This document shows positions 7,037-9,329 of a DNA stretch of 9,329 nucleotides, piece after piece. Both the position numbers and the translations under genes were made by a program. The first letter of the stretch is position 1; each line of letters starts with the position of its first letter. This DNA comes from JAKJEP01 sp964580995. GTDB lineage: Bacteria; Planctomycetota; Phycisphaerae; Sedimentisphaerales; SM23-30. The notes beneath the pieces are model-generated. The model was not told where the DNA came from. It did not search any database and saw only the letters and a program-made list of their open reading frames with translations. The stretch spans positions 1-9,329 of the forward strand of contig CAZOMV010000146.1 in the NCBI GenBank assembly GCA_964580995.1. Reading direction: 5' to 3'.

Positions 7037-8236
7037 TTAGGCCTTAAGCCCTTTCAAATCCGGCTCCATTTTACTTTCACTGCGGAGGTTCTCCTCCCAG
7101 CTCACCTGCCGGTTCTCGTACGCCGCCGTCCGGCCCAGGATTGTAATCCGGTTGCTGGTCACGCTGGGGGCTACTGTCGGATTATCATACTTCTTCCCCG
7201 TGATATTATCATAAAACGTTTTTACGTTTTGGGCCGCCCCTTCATAATAAATCTGCGGCGTCTTGCCGCCCCGATACGAATTTTCCCCCCGGATCATCAC
7301 ATTGCCGCCATATTCCGTCTCCAGCACCCCCTTCGAACCGAACATCCGGTTTTTGATCCCCTCCGGCGTGCCGTACCCGGCAAACTGGCGTGAACTAAAC
7401 GTAATCCCCACACCATTCGGATACTGATACAAAACCGCGAAATGATCCCAGCAGTCTCCCACATCAACCCGCACCTTGCGGCCGCCGGTCCCCGTCGCCA
7501 GCAGCGGCGGAACACCCATTACCCAGTTCATCACATCCAGTGTATGAATATTCTGCTCGGTAATAATATCCCCCGACAGTGTCTTCTCAAAAAACCAGTT
7601 TAGCAGCCGCGCCTCCGGCGTTCCCGGCTGGGCCTGAATCCCCAGCCGGTCACAATGATAGGTCGCCTCCCCAATGGCAATCTCCCCGATCATCCCTTCG
7701 TGAACCCGCCGCACCGCCTCGATATAAAACTCATTCGTCCGTGTCTGAAAATCCACCAGAAAACAGAGCCCCTTCTCCGTAGCCTTTTTCCCGCTCTCCT
7801 CAATCGTCTTGCACCCGGGAATATCCACCGCCACCGGCTTGGCCACATATACATGGCAGCCCGCCTCCACTCCCGCCGCCGCCTGCTCCGGATGGAAATA
7901 CGCCGGCGTCTCTACCGCCACCGCCTCCACGCCGCTCTCCAGCAGCTTCTTGTAACCCGACAAGGTACTAAACCGCCTCTCTGCCGGTATCGCATACTTT
8001 TCCCCGAAGGTATTTACCCTCCCCTCAAAATAATCCGCCGCCGCCCAAAACTCATATCCCCCGTGCTTGGCAAAAATATCCGCCAGCCACGTCCCCCGGC
8101 CCCCGCAGCCGATCAACCCCAGCTTGATTTTGCCATTCGCCTCCGCCCCTTTTACCAGGCCCGGCCGAACGATCGTAAAAGCCGCCGCCCCCGCCGCCGC
8201 CCCCAGAAAATCCCTGCGCGTCATATCCTTTTCCAT
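7037..8236 (-). CDS. Tat-exported Gfo/Idh/MocA family oxidoreductase
   Basis: NAD(P)-dependent sugar or glycoside oxidoreductase, 399 residues from the chosen start. A textbook Tat signal lies at the N-terminus (TRRDFLG at 6-12, then a hydrophobic alanine-rich stretch to about residue 30), so it is exported folded, presumably with its cofactor already bound as in glucose-fructose oxidoreductase. The Rossmann domain has GLIGCGGRG at 40-48. AKP at 132-134 matches the family's conserved EKP/AKP lysine. The C-terminal alpha/beta domain has TEQNIHTLDVMNW at 226-238, with His231 and Asp234 in the usual catalytic region. The frame stays open to a TTG at 8252-8254, but the ATG at 8234-8236 is preferred because GGGAG sits 7 bases before it and the Tat signal then starts normally. 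It heads a two-gene operon with the TIM-barrel lipoprotein. Substrate is not identifiable; the nearby GH78 enzyme points to a glycoside or deoxysugar. Confidence 0.9.
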   Translation of the reverse strand: MEKDMTRRDFLGAAAGAAAFTIVRPGLVKGAEANGKIKLGLIGCGGRGTWLADIFAKHGGYEFWAAADYFEGRVNTFGEKYAIPAERRFSTLSGYKKLLESGVEAVAVETPAYFHPEQAAAGVEAGCHVYVAKPVAVDIPGCKTIEESGKKATEKGLCFLVDFQTRTNEFYIEAVRRVHEGMIGEIAIGEATYHCDRLGIQAQPGTPEARLLNWFFEKTLSGDIITEQNIHTLDVMNWVMGVPPLLATGTGGRKVRVDVGDCWDHFAVLYQYPNGVGITFSSRQFAGYGTPEGIKNRMFGSKGVLETEYGGNVMIRGENSYRGGKTPQIYYEGAAQNVKTFYDNITGKKYDNPTVAPSVTSNRITILGRTAAYENRQVSWEENLRSESKMEPDLKGLKA

Positions 8237-8243
8237 TCTATAT

Positions 8244-8248
8244 CTCCC
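8244..8248 (-). promoter_or_regulatory. Ribosome binding site fixing the oxidoreductase start
   Basis: GGGAG on the minus strand, 7 bases before the ATG at 8234-8236. It decides against the longer TTG start at 8252-8254, since the site would then lie inside the coding region and nothing comparable precedes the TTG. Confidence 0.7.
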
Positions 8249-8293
8249 ATACAAAAAATCCGTTTTTATGAATCTCGACAGTCATAAGTTCTC

Positions 8294-8320
8294 CCTGCCT
8301 TATTTCGTTTTAAAGGCAGG
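8294..8320. repeat. 8-bp inverted repeat across the stop codon of the DUF6788-like gene
   Basis: CCTGCCTT (8294-8301) and AAGGCAGG (8313-8320) form a perfect 8-bp stem around an 11-base loop that contains the TAA stop of the minus-strand gene. On the plus strand the stem is followed by a T-rich run (CATTTTCTTTT), so it looks like a terminator for rightward transcription. On the minus strand there is no T run. It may end the small gene's transcript, block read-through into it, or mark the edge of an inserted segment. Confidence 0.5.
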
Positions 8321-8597
8321 CATTTTCTTTTAGCAGTGTCATATTAATGATAGTCATTTCTTCAACAATCTCAAGAAGTTTCTTGTAATTTTGCGAGTAT
8401 TGTCTGGCCGTCTCTTCCTTCTCTTTCCCCAGGTAAATCAAGCATGTCTTTTTATTCTTATTGAGTGAGAAGTACGGCTGCTTGTTGCGTGTTCCTAGGA
8501 TCACCACACTGCCACGCATCACCGGGCCTAATGTGCCCAGTTGTTTTTGCAGCGTTTTGATCCGTCGATTCATTTTTGCCAGTTCCCTTTTTTCCAT
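8310..8597 (-). CDS. Small DUF6788-like protein, transposase-associated
   Basis: A 95-residue basic protein of unknown function. The N-terminus (about 1-20) is a charged, probably coiled-coil helix. The middle has the pattern MRGSVVILGTRNKQPYFSLN, a small beta unit. The C-terminal half (about 58-90) is again helical (EETARQYSQNYKKLLEIVEEM). This layout (helix, RGS strand, PYFxL turn, then a long helix with a Y-x-x-L pattern) resembles the DUF6788 family, which is often found beside transposase genes. The recognition is from memory of the family pattern, and no conserved cysteines of the kind seen in some members are present. The ATG at 8595-8597 has a good ribosome binding site (AAGGA, 7 bases upstream) and a strong promoter. 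Its divergent pairing with a transposase remnant fits the family's usual setting. A DNA-binding or regulatory role is possible but not shown. Base composition is AT-richer than the sugar genes. Confidence 0.65.
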   Translation of the reverse strand: MEKRELAKMNRRIKTLQKQLGTLGPVMRGSVVILGTRNKQPYFSLNKNKKTCLIYLGKEKEETARQYSQNYKKLLEIVEEMTIINMTLLKENACL

Positions 8598-8624
8598 TTT
8601 TTTGTCCTTTCTAAATCATTTTTC

Positions 8625-8652
8625 TTGACTATTATTTTCGATAAACTATGCT
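8625..8652 (+). promoter_or_regulatory. Rightward promoter for the transposase derivative
   Basis: TTGACT (8625-8630) and TATGCT (8647-8652) are separated by 16 bases. Transcription would start near 8659 and run into the transposase-derived frame. The -10 box lies within the left arm of the palindrome at 8646-8663. Confidence 0.55.
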
Positions 8653-8663
8653 ATGTAGCATAG
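8646..8663. promoter_or_regulatory. Perfect palindrome, candidate operator shared by two promoters
   Basis: CTATGCTA-TG-TAGCATAG is a perfect 8+8 bp dyad with a two-base centre. Each arm contains TATGCT, which serves as the -10 box for one of two opposed promoters. A dimeric regulator bound here would cover both -10 boxes. The loop is too short for an RNA hairpin to be the obvious purpose, so a protein-binding site is the better reading. Confidence 0.55.
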
Positions 8664-8685
8664 CCTGGAGACAAGGGAATGTCAA
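8657..8685 (-). promoter_or_regulatory. Leftward promoter for the DUF6788-like gene
   Basis: On the minus strand a consensus TTGACA (8680-8685) is followed after the optimal 17 bases by TATGCT (8657-8662). Transcription would start near 8650, about 53 bases before the ATG. This is the better of the two promoters. Its -10 box lies in the right arm of the palindrome. Confidence 0.65.
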
Positions 8686-8703
8686 GTAAAAAAATAAATA
8701 ATT

Positions 8704-8711
8704 AGGAAAGG
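8704..8711 (+). promoter_or_regulatory. Ribosome binding site for a non-ATG start of the transposase derivative
   Basis: AGGAAAGG ends 8 bases before an in-frame CTG at 8720-8722. No ATG, GTG or TTG lies in frame between the upstream stop (8699-8701) and the ATG at 8753, which has no Shine-Dalgarno sequence of its own. This suggests initiation at CTG, or a start site damaged since insertion. Confidence 0.4.
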
Positions 8712-8719
8712 ATTCTGAC

Positions 8720-9277
8720 CTGCTCGAAGAACTCAAACGCTTTCTGGTATTCATGCGGCCGGCCTTTTCCCGGCGAACAACCTATGGCTGGTTTGTGGTG
8801 GTCTTGGTCGGACTTCTTCTGCGAACCGATCATTTCGGTGTCAGCTCCCTCATCGAGACTATGTTTGTTACGCTGAAAAATACGCTGGGGGCCATGGCTT
8901 ATCACTTCTGGTCACACTACCTCCGCCCTGCCTCACGCCGTCCCAAGAAGAACGAAGATCAGGAACAGAATTCCTCCCAGCCAGCACAAACCCGAAATAC
9001 GCTGGCGGTTATCGAGAAATTTGTCAACGTCCAACTGCTCGTACTGGGTATGCTCCAGCTGATCGCAAAACAGTTTTCCGCAGAAGTAAAGGCCAAAGCC
9101 CATTGCTGGCTTAGAACCTTTTCGGCCCACACGCCGTCAGAATTTGTAACACGAACCGCTTTGGTCAATGCCATCAAAAACCATTTACACGGTTTCGCCA
9201 AAGACTTGATAACGCAATTAATTCGACAAAAACAAATAAAACGTAAGAATAAGGGGATTAACAAGAAAGCAGCCTAA
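8720..9277 (+). CDS. IS4-type transposase derivative with catalytic core deleted
   Basis: About 185 residues from the CTG at 8720, or 174 from the ATG at 8753; the first 11 residues (LLEELKRFLVF) match the kind of N-terminus seen in full-length transposases of this type, so the longer form is preferred. The N-terminal part (RPAFSRRTTYGWFVVV, GLLLRTDHFGVSS) is the start of such a transposase, while ETMFVTLKNTLGAMAYHFWS and the rest (LLVLGMLQLIA, CWLRTFSAHTPSEFVTRTA, LITQLIRQKQ) is its C-terminal end. The join falls near 8849-8857. Full-length relatives have well over 200 residues in between, holding the first two catalytic aspartates. Glu and Lys of the IS4 YREK signature remain (E-x6-K just after the join), but the Tyr and Arg are gone. 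It cannot catalyse transposition. The frame has no stop or frameshift, so it could still make a small protein, perhaps one that binds element ends or interferes with full-length copies; that part is speculation. Confidence 0.7.
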   Translation: MLEELKRFLVFMRPAFSRRTTYGWFVVVLVGLLLRTDHFGVSSLIETMFVTLKNTLGAMAYHFWSHYLRPASRRPKKNEDQEQNSSQPAQTRNTLAVIEKFVNVQLLVLGMLQLIAKQFSAEVKAKAHCWLRTFSAHTPSEFVTRTALVNAIKNHLHGFAKDLITQLIRQKQIKRKNKGINKKAA

Positions 9278-9329
9278 GGTGAATTAGTCAAGACTTAATC
9301 TGACATTAACCGATAGATAAGAGGTAAAG

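Larger units (their letters stand above)
8678..9307. mobile_element. Internally deleted IS element (IS4-type), ends uncertain
   Basis: The transposase-derived frame is flanked by AATGTCA at 8678-8684 and its inverted copy TGACATT at 9301-9307, with partial similarity continuing inward (AGTAAA against GATTAA). These could be the cores of the terminal inverted repeats of an element about 630-640 bases long. A 7-base match is short and no target-site duplication is obvious, so the presence of an IS remnant is better supported (by the protein) than its limits. Confidence 0.4.

Noticed and set aside
8237..8254. Extended TTG start for the Gfo/Idh/MocA gene
   Set aside because: The GGGAG ribosome binding site would lie inside the coding region, and the Tat signal begins normally at the internal ATG at 8234-8236.
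7655..8287. 210-residue arginine-rich plus-strand open frame
   Set aside because: Shadow of the Gfo/Idh/MocA gene, with no recognisable domain and no leader signals.
8959..9264. 101-residue minus-strand open frame opposite the transposase derivative
   Set aside because: The plus-strand frame matches transposase sequence; the minus frame looks like an antisense reading.

Overview
The window reads as chromosomal DNA from a Gram-negative, saccharide-degrading bacterium, most likely a planctomycete or another member of the PVC group. That placement is an inference. It rests on two exported Tat-signal proteins of the Gfo/Idh/MocA and sugar isomerase/epimerase families side by side, an exported GH78-type glycosidase, and a HEAT-repeat lipoprotein next to gpsA. 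No rRNA or other decisive taxonomic marker is present.

Left block (57-3187, all on the minus strand). Three closely spaced genes read right to left: gpsA (glycerol-3-phosphate dehydrogenase), a HEAT-repeat lipoprotein, and a CNNM/HlyC-type membrane protein with a CBS pair. The gaps are 40 and 7 bases, so this is probably one operon, with a modest promoter candidate just upstream of gpsA and a weak hairpin at the far end.

Middle intergenic region (3188-3757). It holds one tRNA-Arg(ACG) gene on the minus strand behind a clear sigma70-like promoter, plus the leader of the next gene. The + strand changes from G-rich to C-rich across this gap.

Sugar block (3758-8236). A secreted GH78 alpha-L-rhamnosidase-like enzyme on the plus strand converges on a two-gene minus-strand operon. 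That operon encodes a Tat-exported Gfo/Idh/MocA oxidoreductase and, 20 bases downstream, a Tat-type lipoprotein of the xylose-isomerase-like TIM-barrel family. Together they suggest extracytoplasmic processing of a rhamnose-containing or related glycoside: hydrolysis by the GH78 enzyme, and oxidation/isomerisation or elimination by the other two.

Right block (8294-9329). AT-richer accessory DNA. A small DUF6788-like protein on the minus strand and an internally deleted IS4-type transposase on the plus strand diverge from a compact control region. In that region two sigma70-like promoters point in opposite directions and take their -10 boxes from the two arms of one perfect 8+8 bp palindrome. 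The transposase derivative has lost its catalytic core at what looks like an in-frame deletion, yet keeps an uninterrupted reading frame. This is the least ordinary part of the window.
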